DNA of 64,000 nucleotides from the NCBI GenBank assembly GCA_048296855.1, contig CP182631.1; one strand, given 5' to 3'. Below, piece after piece: positions 10,127-19,345 of the stretch. Within the stretch, counting starts at the first letter, position 1. The number at the start of each line of letters is the position of its first letter. This stretch comes from Pseudocolwellia sp048296855. Lineage in GTDB: Bacteria > Pseudomonadota > Gammaproteobacteria > Enterobacterales > Alteromonadaceae. The position numbers and the translations under genes were made by a program. Below the pieces are notes generated by a model. It was not told where the DNA came from, did no database searches, and was given only the letters and a program-made list of their open reading frames with translations.

Positions 10127-10216
10127 TGATACTGATGGTACAAGTGGTTATAAATATTCTAGATTTGAAGACTCGCTGTTGGATTGAATATATTAATTTA
10201 CTCAAAAGTTTCATTC

Positions 10217-10266
10217 AAAAAACTCAGTTACATGGTAGTAAATGATAATCATAACTGAGTTTTTTT
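10217..10266 (+). terminator. Rho-independent terminator after hfq
   Basis: A perfect 14-base inverted repeat (aaaaaactcagtta at 10217-10230 and its complement at 10252-10265) with a 21-base loop, ending in a T run. It sits between hfq and hflX, so hflX probably relies on read-through or on its own promoter. Confidence 0.75.
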
Positions 10267-10302
10267 CTTATCCTTTTAATTTCATAAATAGGTATTGTTT
10301 CA

Positions 10303-11589
10303 TTGTTTGATCGTTACCAAGCAGGCGAACAGGCAATACTTGTTCATGTAGATTTTCCAGATGAAAACGCACGTGAAGACTTACAAGAATTTGAAATGCT
10401 TGTAAGCTCTGCGGGCGTTTCTGCGCTTACTGTTGTTACAGGAAAGCGAGACAAACCTCATACTAAGTATTTTGTTGGTAGTGGAAAAGTTGAGGAAATA
10501 GCCGAAGCTGTTCGTTTATTCGAAGCTAATGTTATTTTGTTTAACCACACTTTATCGCCCTCTCAAGAAAAAAACGTTGAAGCATTATGTCAATGTCGAG
10601 TCATTGATAGAACAACGCTTATTCTCGATATTTTTGCTCAACGTGCGCGTACGCATGAAGGTAAGTTACAAGTTGAACTCGCACAACTTAGGCATATGAG
10701 TACTCGGCTTATTCGAGGCTGGACCCATCTAGAAAGACAAAAAGGTGGTGTTGGCTTAAGAGGTCCCGGCGAAACTCAATTAGAAACGGACAGACGCTTA
10801 TTACGTGAGCGTATGACCAGTATTCGTAAGCGACTCGAAAAAGTAGAGCGTCAAAGACAGCAAGGTCGAAGAGCAAGAACACGCGCAGAAATCCCAACAA
10901 TTTCACTTGTTGGTTATACTAATGCGGGTAAGTCGACCCTATTTAACCATATTACCAATGCAGATGTTTATGCTGCTGATCAGCTTTTTGCGACACTAGA
11001 TCCTACGTTAAGAAGAATTGAAGTTGAAGATGTAGGCCGTGTTATTTTGGCTGACACTGTTGGATTTATAAGGCACTTACCTCATGATCTTGTAGATGCA
11101 TTTAAAGCAACATTAACTGAAACACGAGAAGCTGAACTTCTTTTACATGTTATTGATATAGCAGATGAAAGGCGTTCTGAAAACATAGAACAAGTTCAAC
11201 ATGTATTAGATGAGATTGAAGCGGGTGATGTTCCTCAACTATTAGTTTGCAATAAAATTGATAAGTTAGATGATATAGAACCTAGGATTGATCGAGATGA
11301 AACAGGTATGCCGATACGTGTATGGTTATCAGCCCATGCAGGAATTGGTATTGAATTGTTGTTTCAAGCGCTTGCTGAGCGTTTAGGTAAAGAAATTGTT
11401 ACACAAAAAGTCACAATACCTCCTCACGAAGGTAAGCTACGTGGTATTTTGTATGAGTTAAACTGTATTACTGATGAATCATATGACGAATTAGGTAACT
11501 GCTTACTGAATATAAAATTACCTAGTCGTGAATGGAATAAATTATTAAAACAAGATAACGCGGCAATAGAACGCTTTATCATAGATTAA
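10303..11589 (+). CDS. hflX: Ribosome-associated GTPase HflX
   Basis: HflX binds the 50S subunit and splits stalled or hibernating ribosomes. The 428-residue product aligns with E. coli HflX along its length: N-terminal domain (KYFVGSGKVEEIAEAV), helical linker with GGVGLRGPGETQLETDRR, then a GTPase domain with G1 GYTNAGKST near residue 205, G3 DTVGFIRHLPHDLV and G4 NKID. The start is a TTG at 10303, giving MFDRYQAGEQA, which matches the MFDRYDAGEQA start of the E. coli protein; AGG at 10290-10292 is the likely ribosome binding site. hflK follows after 43 bases. Confidence 0.95.
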   Translation: MFDRYQAGEQAILVHVDFPDENAREDLQEFEMLVSSAGVSALTVVTGKRDKPHTKYFVGSGKVEEIAEAVRLFEANVILFNHTLSPSQEKNVEALCQCRVIDRTTLILDIFAQRARTHEGKLQVELAQLRHMSTRLIRGWTHLERQKGGVGLRGPGETQLETDRRLLRERMTSIRKRLEKVERQRQQGRRARTRAEIPTISLVGYTNAGKSTLFNHITNADVYAADQLFATLDPTLRRIEVEDVGRVILADTVGFIRHLPHDLVDAFKATLTETREAELLLHVIDIADERRSENIEQVQHVLDEIEAGDVPQLLVCNKIDKLDDIEPRIDRDETGMPIRVWLSAHAGIGIELLFQALAERLGKEIVTQKVTIPPHEGKLRGILYELNCITDESYDELGNCLLNIKLPSREWNKLLKQDNAAIERFIID

Positions 11590-11632
11590 CAGACTGATAT
11601 ATTAGCAACAATTGTATTTATTGGAGAACACC

Positions 11633-12778
11633 ATGGCTTGGAATGAACCGGGGAATAATGATAAAGACCCCTGGAAAAATAAAGGTGGAAAAAATCAAGG
11701 TCCACCTGATTTAGACGATTTGTTTAAAGATTTAGGTAATAAATTTGGCGGAATATTTGGTGGTAATTCATCAAATGGTGGAAAGGCCAGTAAAAACTTT
11801 TCTAGTATAGGTATTAGTATTGCTCTTATTGTTGCGATTCTTGTTTATGTATTTAGTGGTTTTTACACCATTAAAGAAGCAGAGCAGGGGATTGTTTTAC
11901 GATTTGGTCAATATACCGGTAATGTGGAGCCTGGCCTTCGTTGGAAATGGACATTTATCGATAAAGTCATACCTGTTGATATTCAAACAACTAGAAACTT
12001 ACCAGCTTCAGGTTTTATGCTTACGCAAGATGAAAATGTTGTTCGTGTTGAAATGCAAATACAATATCGTGTAGTTAATGCACGTAATTATATTTTCAGT
12101 GTTACAAATGCTGACGACAGCTTAAGTCAATCCTTAGATAGTGCATTACGATATGTTGTAGGTCATGCCAAAATGGATGATGTTTTAACAAGTGGCCGTG
12201 AAGTCGTAAGACAAGCTGTTTGGAAAGAACTAGAAGAAATTATCGAACCTTATAACCTTGGTTTAATTGTTGTAGATGTTAACTTTAAGGATGCTCGTCC
12301 ACCTGAAGAAGTTAAAGATGCATTTGATGATGCAATATCTGCTCAGGAAGATGAAGTTCGATATTTACGTGAAGCCGAAGCTTATGCTCGTGGTATTGAA
12401 CCAAGAGCTCGTGGTCGAGTGAAACGTATGGAACAAGAAGCATTAGCTTATAAAGAACAAATTGTATTAGATGCAGAAGGTGATGTAGCTAAATTTAATA
12501 AATTACTTCCTGAATATCAGGCGGCTCCAGTGGTTACTAGAGAACGTATGTATCTTGCCACTATGGAAAAAGTATACGCTAATACGAGTAAAGTTATGGT
12601 TGATGTAGATGGTGGTAATAACATGATGTATTTACCATTGGATAAAATAATCCAAAACCAATCATCGCAGTCTAATAGCGTAACGTCACAACCTAATATT
12701 CAGCAGCCTATATCAACTAGCTCGTCAACGACTACTAATAGTAATCGAGCTGATAGATTTAACAGTGGGAGAAACTAA
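11633..12778 (+). CDS. hflK: FtsH protease modulator subunit HflK
   Basis: HflK is a membrane-anchored SPFH/prohibitin-family protein that forms a large cage with HflC around the FtsH protease. The start chosen is ATG 11633 (MAWNEPGNNDKDPWKNKGG), because GGAG lies at 11623-11626 and the start matches E. coli HflK; the frame is also open seven codons further upstream from a TTG. The protein (381 residues) has a Gly/Asn-rich cytoplasmic N-terminus, one membrane segment (IGISIALIVAILVYVFSGFY, about residues 60-80), the band-7 domain, and a Ser/Asn/Thr-rich tail. hflC begins three bases after its stop. Confidence 0.95.
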   Translation: MAWNEPGNNDKDPWKNKGGKNQGPPDLDDLFKDLGNKFGGIFGGNSSNGGKASKNFSSIGISIALIVAILVYVFSGFYTIKEAEQGIVLRFGQYTGNVEPGLRWKWTFIDKVIPVDIQTTRNLPASGFMLTQDENVVRVEMQIQYRVVNARNYIFSVTNADDSLSQSLDSALRYVVGHAKMDDVLTSGREVVRQAVWKELEEIIEPYNLGLIVVDVNFKDARPPEEVKDAFDDAISAQEDEVRYLREAEAYARGIEPRARGRVKRMEQEALAYKEQIVLDAEGDVAKFNKLLPEYQAAPVVTRERMYLATMEKVYANTSKVMVDVDGGNNMMYLPLDKIIQNQSSQSNSVTSQPNIQQPISTSSSTTTNSNRADRFNSGRN

Positions 12779-12781
12779 GCG

Positions 12782-13666
12782 ATGAAAAACTTTATTATTG
12801 CTATTGTTGCAGCATTATTTTTGCTGACTGTTTCTTCAGTGTTTGTTGTATCAGAAGGACAGCGTGGTATCGTATTTGAATTTTCAAAAATTAAACGAGA
12901 CTCGACGACTGGAGATATGCTTGTATATGATCCAGGACTTCACTTAAAGTACCCATTCATCAACACCGTTAAAAAAATTGATGCTCGTATACAAACACTT
13001 GATGAAGGCGCAGACCGCTTTGTTACTTCTGAAAAGAAAGATGTAATTGTTGATTCATTTGTTAAGTGGCGAATTGTTGATTTTTCAACTTACTACCTAC
13101 GTACAACAGGTTCTATTGATAATGCGAGAGCACTATTAAAACAAAAAGTAAATAATGGTTTAAGAACTGAATTTGGTTCTCGAACGATTAAAGAAATTGT
13201 TTCAGGTGACCGAGATTCTATTATGGAAAAAGCACTTGTTAGTGCCAAAAGTAGTAGAGAAGATCTGGGTATAGAAGTGATTGACGTACGAATTAAGGCA
13301 ATAAATTTACCTGCCGAAGTAAGTGCTTCAATATATGACCGTATGCGTGCTGAACGAACAGCTGTAGCTAAAGAGCATCGCTCACAAGGCCAAGAGCAAT
13401 CTGAAATTATTCGTGCAACGATTGACGCTAAAGTAACAGTAATGTTAGCTGAAGCTCAAAAGAACTCGTTTGAAATTAGAGGTAGTGGTGATGCTTTAGC
13501 TGCTAAAGTATATTCTGATGCATATACTAAAGATGCAGACTTTTATAAGTTTTTTAGAAGTTTAGAAGCATATGAAAACAGCTTTAATAGTAAGAATGAT
13601 ATTATGGTGATAAAACCAGACAGTGATTTCTTTCATTATTTAAAAAATCCTGCAGCAGCTAAATAA
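12782..13666 (+). CDS. hflC: FtsH protease modulator subunit HflC
   Basis: HflC is the partner of HflK in the FtsH-regulating complex. The 294-residue protein starts with a membrane anchor (FIIAIVAALFLLTVSSVFVV) followed by an SPFH domain (EGQRGIVFEFSKIKR, then KYPFINTVKKIDARIQTLD) and the helical region DRMRAERTAVAKEHRSQGQE. The position three bases downstream of hflK implies co-translation in one operon. A hairpin follows the stop codon. Confidence 0.95.
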   Translation: MKNFIIAIVAALFLLTVSSVFVVSEGQRGIVFEFSKIKRDSTTGDMLVYDPGLHLKYPFINTVKKIDARIQTLDEGADRFVTSEKKDVIVDSFVKWRIVDFSTYYLRTTGSIDNARALLKQKVNNGLRTEFGSRTIKEIVSGDRDSIMEKALVSAKSSREDLGIEVIDVRIKAINLPAEVSASIYDRMRAERTAVAKEHRSQGQEQSEIIRATIDAKVTVMLAEAQKNSFEIRGSGDALAAKVYSDAYTKDADFYKFFRSLEAYENSFNSKNDIMVIKPDSDFFHYLKNPAAAK

Positions 13667-13692
13667 TACTTTAACTTTTAGCTAGTATTTTT

Positions 13693-13724
13693 TAAGGCCA
13701 TGATTTATTCATGGCCTTATCGTT
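13693..13724 (+). terminator. Hairpin terminator after hflC
   Basis: An 11-base perfect inverted repeat (taaggccatga at 13693-13703, complement at 13709-13719) with a 5-base loop. The T tract after it is weak (atcgttt), so termination may be partial; a T-rich stretch on the 5' side could help if it is read from the other strand. Confidence 0.6.
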
Positions 13725-14061
13725 TCTACCTATTTTAAATTACTGATAATAAATATATACAATAATCACTATTCATATAGTGTTTCAGTAGTAAGTTAAA
13801 ACAGCTTAAATAAATATTACCCTTCAAAGTTAAATCCAAATATTCATGTTGACGAATAGCGTAAATATAAGAACACTCATTGAATATTTAAGCGATCATA
13901 CTTTTAATTGCTGCTTTTATCTTTGAGTAGTTAAATAAATAGAACCACTAATGCATTGCGGCTTCATACCTAACTTACTAAATTTAAAAGCTATAATTGA
14001 GAGCGCCAATAAATATTGATTTGTATATTTTATAAACTCAATGAAAAGCCGTATTTAGTAC
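13725..14061. other. Non-coding gap between hflC and purA
   Basis: About 340 AT-rich bases with no convincing open reading frame, RNA gene or repeat. Only the purA promoter at its right end is recognisable. No PurR-type operator is seen. Confidence 0.5.
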
Positions 14062-14090
14062 TTGGACTGTCATTTCATATTTGATAGAAT
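14062..14090 (+). promoter_or_regulatory. Candidate purA promoter
   Basis: TTGGAC (14062-14067), a 17-base spacer and TAGAAT (14085-14090), followed by a GC-rich stretch (cctcgcc). It lies 35 bases before the purA start codon. Confidence 0.45.
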
Positions 14091-14125
14091 CCTCGCCTAA
14101 TTTTTTCTATTAAAAATTTTCTAAC

Positions 14126-15424
14126 ATGGGTAAAAACGTTGTAGTTCTAGGCACTCAATGGGGTGACGAAGGTAAAGGTAAGGTAGTTGACTTACTTACA
14201 GATAAAGCTAAATACGTAGTTCGTTATCAAGGTGGGCACAATGCTGGTCATACTTTGGTAATTGACGGTCAAAAAACCGTATTACATTTAATTCCTTCTG
14301 GTGTATTACGTGAAAACGTAAAATGCTTAATTGGTAATGGTGTTGTTTTATGTCCGAAAGCATTAATGACCGAAATTAGCATGTTAGAAGAACGTGGTGT
14401 ACCGGTAAGAGAGCGTTTATTAATTAGTGACGCTTGTCCTTTAATTCTTCCTTATCACAATGCATTAGATGCAGCGCGTGAAATTGCTCGTGGTAATAAA
14501 CCAATCGGTACTACAGGTCGTGGTATTGGGCCAGCATATGAAGATAAAGTTGCGCGTCGAGGTTTACGTGTTGGCGATCTAATTAATACAGAAACATTTG
14601 CTGCAAAACTTAAAGAAATTATGGAATACCATAATTTTGCATTAACGCAATATTATAAAGTTGATGCGGTAAGTTACGAAGAAGTACTTGCTGATGCTCT
14701 TGCCGTTCGTGAAATTATTATTGGAATGATTGCCGATATTCCTGAACTTTTAGATCAATCTCGCAAAGCGGGCGAGTCTATTATGTTTGAAGGGGCTCAA
14801 GGTACTCTCTTAGATATTGATCATGGTACTTACCCTTATGTAACTTCATCAAATACAACGGCGGGTGGTGTTTCTACTGGTTGTGGTTTTGGTCCTCGTA
14901 ATCTTGATTATATTTTAGGTATTACTAAAGCTTACACAACACGTGTTGGTTCAGGTCCATTCCCTACAGAATTAGACGATGAAATTGGTGAACACTTAGG
15001 TACAGTAGGTCATGAGTTTGGTGCCACTACTGGACGTGAGCGTCGTTGTGGTTGGTTTGATGCTGTTGCTATGCACCGTGCAGTGCAAATTAATAGTATT
15101 ACAGGTTTTTGTTTAACAAAGCTTGATGTTTTAGATGGCTTAAAAGAACTAAAAATTTGTACTGGTTATAAAAAACCAAACGGTGAAATTATTACGGTTT
15201 CTCCTACAGCTGCCGAAGGTTATGAAGAAATCACTCCTGTATATGAAACACTTTCTGGTTGGAGTGAAAAAACAGCAGGTGTAACTCAACGTGAAAACCT
15301 TCCAGCTAACGCCATTGCTTATATCAAGCGTATTGAAGAAGTAACAGGTGTCCCAGTTGATATTATTTCTACGGGACCTGATCGTAATGAAACTATTATT
15401 TTAGTTAATCCGTTTGACGAGTAA
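14126..15424 (+). CDS. purA: Adenylosuccinate synthetase PurA
   Basis: PurA joins IMP and aspartate using GTP, the first committed step to AMP. The 432-residue product has the expected GTP-binding loop GTQWGDEGKGK at residues 8-18, the GGHNAGHT IMP/catalytic segment with the catalytic His, TTGRGIGPAYEDK, SNTTAGGVSTGCG, and the TTGRERRCGWFDAVA and LTKLDVLD motifs. Length and motifs are standard. It stands alone between two terminators, as the last gene of the hfq-hfl region as in E. coli. No useful ribosome binding site is visible before ATG 14126, but the alignment starts there. Confidence 0.97.
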   Translation: MGKNVVVLGTQWGDEGKGKVVDLLTDKAKYVVRYQGGHNAGHTLVIDGQKTVLHLIPSGVLRENVKCLIGNGVVLCPKALMTEISMLEERGVPVRERLLISDACPLILPYHNALDAAREIARGNKPIGTTGRGIGPAYEDKVARRGLRVGDLINTETFAAKLKEIMEYHNFALTQYYKVDAVSYEEVLADALAVREIIIGMIADIPELLDQSRKAGESIMFEGAQGTLLDIDHGTYPYVTSSNTTAGGVSTGCGFGPRNLDYILGITKAYTTRVGSGPFPTELDDEIGEHLGTVGHEFGATTGRERRCGWFDAVAMHRAVQINSITGFCLTKLDVLDGLKELKICTGYKKPNGEIITVSPTAAEGYEEITPVYETLSGWSEKTAGVTQRENLPANAIAYIKRIEEVTGVPVDIISTGPDRNETIILVNPFDE

Positions 15425-15445
15425 CTAATAAGTTCCTTTTGATTG

Positions 15446-15470
15446 AAGCCACTTTTTAAGTGGCTTTTTT
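15446..15470 (+). terminator. Rho-independent terminator after purA
   Basis: aagccactt (15446-15454) pairs with aagtggctt (15458-15466) across a 3-base loop and is followed by a T run. Confidence 0.85.
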
Positions 15471-15793
15471 ATTGCCTGCTAATATTTCCTTTTTAACTAA
15501 ATCGTTATTCATCAAGCTACACTACGACTATTATTATAAAATTTTTTATTATAATGTTTGTCCACCTGTATCTTTACATACTCGATTACCTAATAATTCT
15601 GTTTGTTTGTTAATACTTTAGTTTTTAATAGAGCATCTAAGTATTTTATATAGTCAAAAACTATTTAAAATACAAAGCAAAAGCAAGAGTTTCATGTTAT
15701 TTTGTTGTGTCATTAAGAATGAGTCATAATTCGTATAATTTGTTCTTTAATGTGAAGTATTACACCTTACCTTTTATGTATTAGGATGCAACC
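15471..15793. other. Non-coding gap before the malic enzyme gene
   Basis: About 320 AT-rich bases. TATAAT occurs at 15550-15555 and 15734-15739; the second is well placed for the malic enzyme gene, but I cannot find a good -35 for it. No other feature is visible. Confidence 0.4.
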
Positions 15794-17036
15794 ATGACAG
15801 ATTTCCGCCAGCAAGCTCTCGATTATCATCAATTTCCAACACCAGGGAAAATTAGTGTTGAATTAACTACACCCGCTGAAACAAGTTTAGATTTGTCGTT
15901 AGCGTATAGCCCCGGTGTGGCTGAGCCTGTTAGGGAAATTGCGAATAATCCTGATGATGTATATAAGTACACTGGCAAAGGAAATTCAGTTGCTGTTATT
16001 ACTAACGGTACAGCTATTTTAGGTTTAGGTAATCTAGGTCCTATGGCCTCGAAGCCTGTAATGGAAGGGAAGTCTCTTCTGTTTAAACGTTTTGCTAATA
16101 TCAATTCTTTCGATATTGAAGTTAAACACAATACAGTTGAAGAGTTCATTAATACTGTCGCTAATATTGCTGATAGTTTCGGCGGAATTAATTTAGAAGA
16201 TATTAAAGCGCCAGAATGTTTTGTAATTGAAAAAGCATTAATTGAACGTTGCAAAATTCCTGTCTTTCATGATGACCAACACGGCACAGCAATCGTTACA
16301 GCCGCAGGTATGATTAATGCGCTAGAAATTCAAGGTAAAGATATAAAGTCTGCAAATATAGTTTGTATGGGGGCGGGGGCTGCTGCTATTGCCTGTATGG
16401 AATTATTGATTAAGTGTGGAGCTCAACGTGAAAAAATTTACATGCTCGACACTAAAGGTATTGTGCATACTCGCCGTGACGATTTAAATGAATATAAAAA
16501 ACTTTTCGCTAATAATACCGATAAAAGAACATTAGAGGATGCCATAGAAGGGGCTGATGTTTTTGTTGGGGTTTCTGGACCCAATTTATTATCGGCTGAG
16601 CATGTAAAATTGATGGGGCCAAACCCCGTTATTTTTGCGTGTTCAAACCCAGATCCTGAGATAAAACCTGAGCTAGCACATGCCACAAGAGATGACCTTA
16701 TTATTGCTACGGGTCGTTCGGACTATCCAAATCAAGTTAATAACGTTTTGTGTTTCCCTTTTATCTTTCGTGGAGCTTTAGATGTTCGTGCAAGAACGAT
16801 TAATGATGAAATGAAAATAGCAGCGGTTCATGCAATCAGAATCATTAGCAAAAGAAGAAGTTTCACAAGAAGTTTTGGTTGCTAGTGGCGTGAAGAATTT
16901 AGTATTTGGTAAAGAATATATTATACCTAAACCTATGGACCCGCGTTTATGTGCAAATGTAGCGCGAGCTGTGGCACAAGCAGCGATAGATTCAGGTGTA
17001 GCCGCTTTAGAATTACCTGATAATTACATGCTCTAA
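15794..17036 (+). pseudogene. NAD(P)-dependent malic enzyme, split by a frameshift
   Basis: The first frame (15794-16885) encodes 363 residues of a short-form oxaloacetate-decarboxylating malate dehydrogenase: LAYSPGVAEPVREI, VAVITNGTAILGLGNLG, DDQHGTAIVTAAG and the Rossmann motif MGAGAAAIACMELL. After AAVHAIR the frame drifts into ISKRRSFTRSFGC and stops. The expected C-terminus (SLAKEEVSQEVL, then FGKEYIIPKPMDPRL) continues in another frame to 17036. Inserting two bases (ga) after 16840 would give AIRESLAKEEV and an uninterrupted protein of about 414 residues, a normal length for the short form. This is either a true mutation or a sequence error. The lost part is beyond the catalytic core, but I would not expect the truncated protein to be stable. 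Confidence 0.85.
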
Positions 17037-17119
17037 TTATCAGTTATATCGTTATTTGTGTTGTGAATTTGAGATCTTAACCAGAGTTCAGATTATCTTA
17101 CATAATGATTATATTAAAG

Positions 17120-17138
17120 AAGGGCTAAAGCCCTTTTT
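17120..17138 (+). terminator. Terminator after the malic enzyme gene
   Basis: aagggc (17120-17125) and gcccttttt (17130-17138) form a short stem with a 4-base loop and a T run. Confidence 0.7.
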
Positions 17139-17214
17139 AGTTTCCACTGAACCTGCATCTTGAATAGTAACGGGTATATAATTAAGATCTTGTTTTTATT
17201 TAAAGTGAAAATTG

Positions 17215-17628
17215 ATGGAAGACGACCTACCAATAAGTATTACGGCTAGCGAAAAGTTATTAGCTCATTATGTCAAATTAAAGGGCATTATTAATAAACA
17301 AGAAGCGCATGTTAATTTTCAAACATTAGCGGCAGGTTGGTATGAGGATGAAAATAACGTTTTAACTATTCAGTTTTATATAGAAAAAAATGATGAATAT
17401 TTACAACAAGTATCTATTGAAAGGATAGGTGATAAAATTGAAGTTGCAGATGATGTTATGATTTATGTTAACAACAAAGATATAAGCTGTTTTGTTGCGA
17501 TCACTGAATCAGAAATAGAGTTATTAGATAAAGAGCCTAAAATATTATCAGGCTACATTACAATGAAAGTAAAAAAAGTGATTAATGAGATTGCTGAAAA
17601 ACAAGGGTTGTTAACCTTGCCTTCATAA
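17215..17628 (+). CDS. Uncharacterised 137-residue protein
   Basis: I do not recognise this family. The ATG at 17215 (MEDDLPISITASEKLLAHYV) is preferred over the TTG just before it. The protein is acidic, with no membrane segment, signal peptide or clear motif; alternating beta and helix stretches and a C-terminal helix (KVKKVINEIAEKQGLLTLPS) suggest a small globular cytoplasmic protein. It runs tail to tail with metJ, ten bases apart, and is separated from the malic enzyme gene by a terminator, so it is probably its own transcription unit. Codon use resembles the neighbouring genes, which supports it being real. Confidence 0.6.
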   Translation: MEDDLPISITASEKLLAHYVKLKGIINKQEAHVNFQTLAAGWYEDENNVLTIQFYIEKNDEYLQQVSIERIGDKIEVADDVMIYVNNKDISCFVAITESEIELLDKEPKILSGYITMKVKKVINEIAEKQGLLTLPS

Positions 17629-17637
17629 ATTTATGAA

Positions 17638-17967
17638 TTAATCGTCTTCAGTTTCATAAGCACTAAAGTCTGTAATACCTTTAGCCTCTAATATTTTACG
17701 AACGCTAGCAGGTAGTTTTTCAGTATTGTCTTTAGCTAAATCGTTATCATCAGGTAAAGGTTGGCCGGTAAAAGCATGTAAAAAGGCTTCGCATAATAAT
17801 TCGCTATTAGTAGCATGGCGAAGATTATTAACCTGTCGACGAGTTCTCTCATCAGTTAAGACCTTAAGAACACGTAAAGGAATAGAAACGGTGATCTTTT
17901 TTACTTGTTCACTTTTTTTCCCGTGTTCGGCGTATGGATTAATATACTCGTCATTCCACTCTGCCAT
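17638..17967 (-). CDS. metJ: Methionine repressor MetJ
   Basis: MetJ is the ribbon-helix-helix repressor that, with S-adenosylmethionine, binds tandem met boxes and shuts off methionine biosynthesis. The 109-residue product matches the family over its length: WNDEYINPYAEHGKKSEQVK, the DNA-contacting strand KKITVSIPLRVLKVL, and TDERTRRQVNNLRHATNSEL with SAM-site residues, then EAFLHAFTGQPLPDD. It is divergent from metB, and operators that could serve both genes lie in the shared upstream region. Confidence 0.97.
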   Translation of the reverse strand: MAEWNDEYINPYAEHGKKSEQVKKITVSIPLRVLKVLTDERTRRQVNNLRHATNSELLCEAFLHAFTGQPLPDDNDLAKDNTEKLPASVRKILEAKGITDFSAYETEDD

Positions 17968-18070
17968 AAATTACTTACCCTTTAATATGGAATATCTGAT
18001 TGAACAATATCAACAGACACTAATTCACTAATTTTACTGTTTGTGGGCGCTGAGTCAATAACGAATGTGT

Positions 18071-18086
18071 AGAAGTTTAGATGTCT
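18071..18086. promoter_or_regulatory. Met boxes near metJ (MetJ operator)
   Basis: Two adjacent 8-base units, agaagttt and agatgtct; the second matches the AGACGTCT consensus at 7 of 8 bases. They lie just upstream of the metB -35 and face metJ, so they could control metJ or extend the metB operator. Confidence 0.55.
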
Positions 18087-18094
18087 AAAATTTC

Positions 18095-18123
18095 TTGACC
18101 AAGTTTAGTAAACCGTTTAGAGT
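18095..18123 (+). promoter_or_regulatory. metB promoter
   Basis: TTGACC (18095-18100), a 17-base spacer and TAGAGT (18118-18123). The -10 runs into the met boxes starting at 18119, so MetJ binding should exclude RNA polymerase. Confidence 0.65.
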
Positions 18124-18142
18124 TTTAGACATCTAAACATCT
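18111..18142. promoter_or_regulatory. Tandem met boxes of the metBL operator
   Basis: Phased 8-base units aaccgttt, agagtttt, agacatct and aaacatct end 30 bases before the metB start. The third matches AGACGTCT at 7 of 8 positions; the others are weaker, as is usual for tandem MetJ sites. The metJ gene next door supports the assignment. Confidence 0.75.
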
Positions 18143-18172
18143 ATTTAAAATTATACCTAGCTGGAGTCTCAA

Positions 18173-19330
18173 ATGACTAAGAAAAGTATGGCAACAATAG
18201 CGGCAAGAGCTGGTATTCGTAGTGACAAGCAACACGTCGGTGTAGTGCCTGCAATACATTTAGCAAGTACCTATGCTCTAAAAGGCTTCAATGAAAAGCG
18301 TGATTATGATTATTCACGTACCGGAAACCCAACACGCTCTACTTTTGCAGAAGCGGTTGTTGAGTTAGAAGAAGGTACAAAAGGCGTTGTAACAAGCACA
18401 GGTATGGCAGCTGTACACCTTATTTGTCAATTATTATGCACAGATGATGTACTTGTTGTACCACATGATTGTTATGGTGGTAGTTACCGATTATTCACGC
18501 ATCTAGCAAAAAAAGGCAATTTTAAGTTAATTATTGTTGATCAAAACGATGAAAATGCTTTAGCTGAAGCCCTTAAACAAAAACCTAAATTAGTACTGAT
18601 TGAATCACCGAGTAATCCATTATTACGTATTGTGGATATCGAGAAAGTCACCAAAGCAGCACACGCTGTAGGTGCACTTGTTGCCGTCGATAATACTTTT
18701 ATGTCTCCTCTTTTACAAAAACCTTTGCTTTTAGGTGCTGATATTGTGTTTCATTCAACCACTAAATACATTAATGGTCATAGTGATGTGGTGGGTGGCG
18801 TGTTAATAACAAAAGATGAAGCTTTAGGCGATGAATTAGCTTGGTGGGCAAATTGTATAGGTATAACGGGATCTCCTTTCGATAGTTACTTAGCATTAAG
18901 AGGCTTAAAAACATTACCTGTAAGAATGAAGCAGCATCAAATTAATGCAGCTAAAGTGGCTGTGTTTTTAAATGAACACGATGCTGTTGATGCGGTTTAT
19001 TATCCAGGTTTACCTGATCATCCTGGTCATGATATTGCTAAAAAACAGCAAGCTAGTTTTGGCGCAATGATGAGCTTTGAAGTTAAAGGCGGTGTTGAGT
19101 CTGTAAAAAAACTCTTTAAAAATCTTAATATGTTTACGCTAGCTCAATCTTTAGGTGGTGTGGAAAGTTTAATTAGTCACCCATCGACTATGACACATGC
19201 AGGAATGGAAATATCAGCTCAATTAGAAGCGGGTATTACTCAGTCGTTAGTGCGGGTTTCTGTTGGGATAGAAGACGTAGACGACTTAATCGCTGATTTA
19301 TCGCAAGGCCTTTTAGCTTCACAAAAATAA
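18173..19330 (+). CDS. metB: Cystathionine gamma-synthase MetB
   Basis: MetB condenses an activated homoserine (O-succinyl or related) with cysteine to give cystathionine, a step of methionine synthesis. The 385-residue product is a Cys/Met-metabolism PLP enzyme: YDYSRTGNPTRSTFAEAV near the start, TSTGMAAVH, the PLP-binding Lys in FHSTTKYINGHSDVVGG near residue 200, and the C-terminal SLGGVESLISHPSTMTHAG. MetB rather than MetC or MetZ is chosen because of its place in metJ-metB-metL. CTGGAG upstream of ATG 18173 is a fair ribosome binding site. Confidence 0.93.
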   Translation: MTKKSMATIAARAGIRSDKQHVGVVPAIHLASTYALKGFNEKRDYDYSRTGNPTRSTFAEAVVELEEGTKGVVTSTGMAAVHLICQLLCTDDVLVVPHDCYGGSYRLFTHLAKKGNFKLIIVDQNDENALAEALKQKPKLVLIESPSNPLLRIVDIEKVTKAAHAVGALVAVDNTFMSPLLQKPLLLGADIVFHSTTKYINGHSDVVGGVLITKDEALGDELAWWANCIGITGSPFDSYLALRGLKTLPVRMKQHQINAAKVAVFLNEHDAVDAVYYPGLPDHPGHDIAKKQQASFGAMMSFEVKGGVESVKKLFKNLNMFTLAQSLGGVESLISHPSTMTHAGMEISAQLEAGITQSLVRVSVGIEDVDDLIADLSQGLLASQK

Positions 19331-19345
19331 GAATAAACACAATTG

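Noticed and set aside
16830..17036. Separate 68-residue gene or programmed frameshift at the end of the malic enzyme
   Set aside because: The 68 residues are the missing malic enzyme C-terminus, not an independent protein, and I see no slippery heptamer or downstream structure that would support programmed frameshifting.
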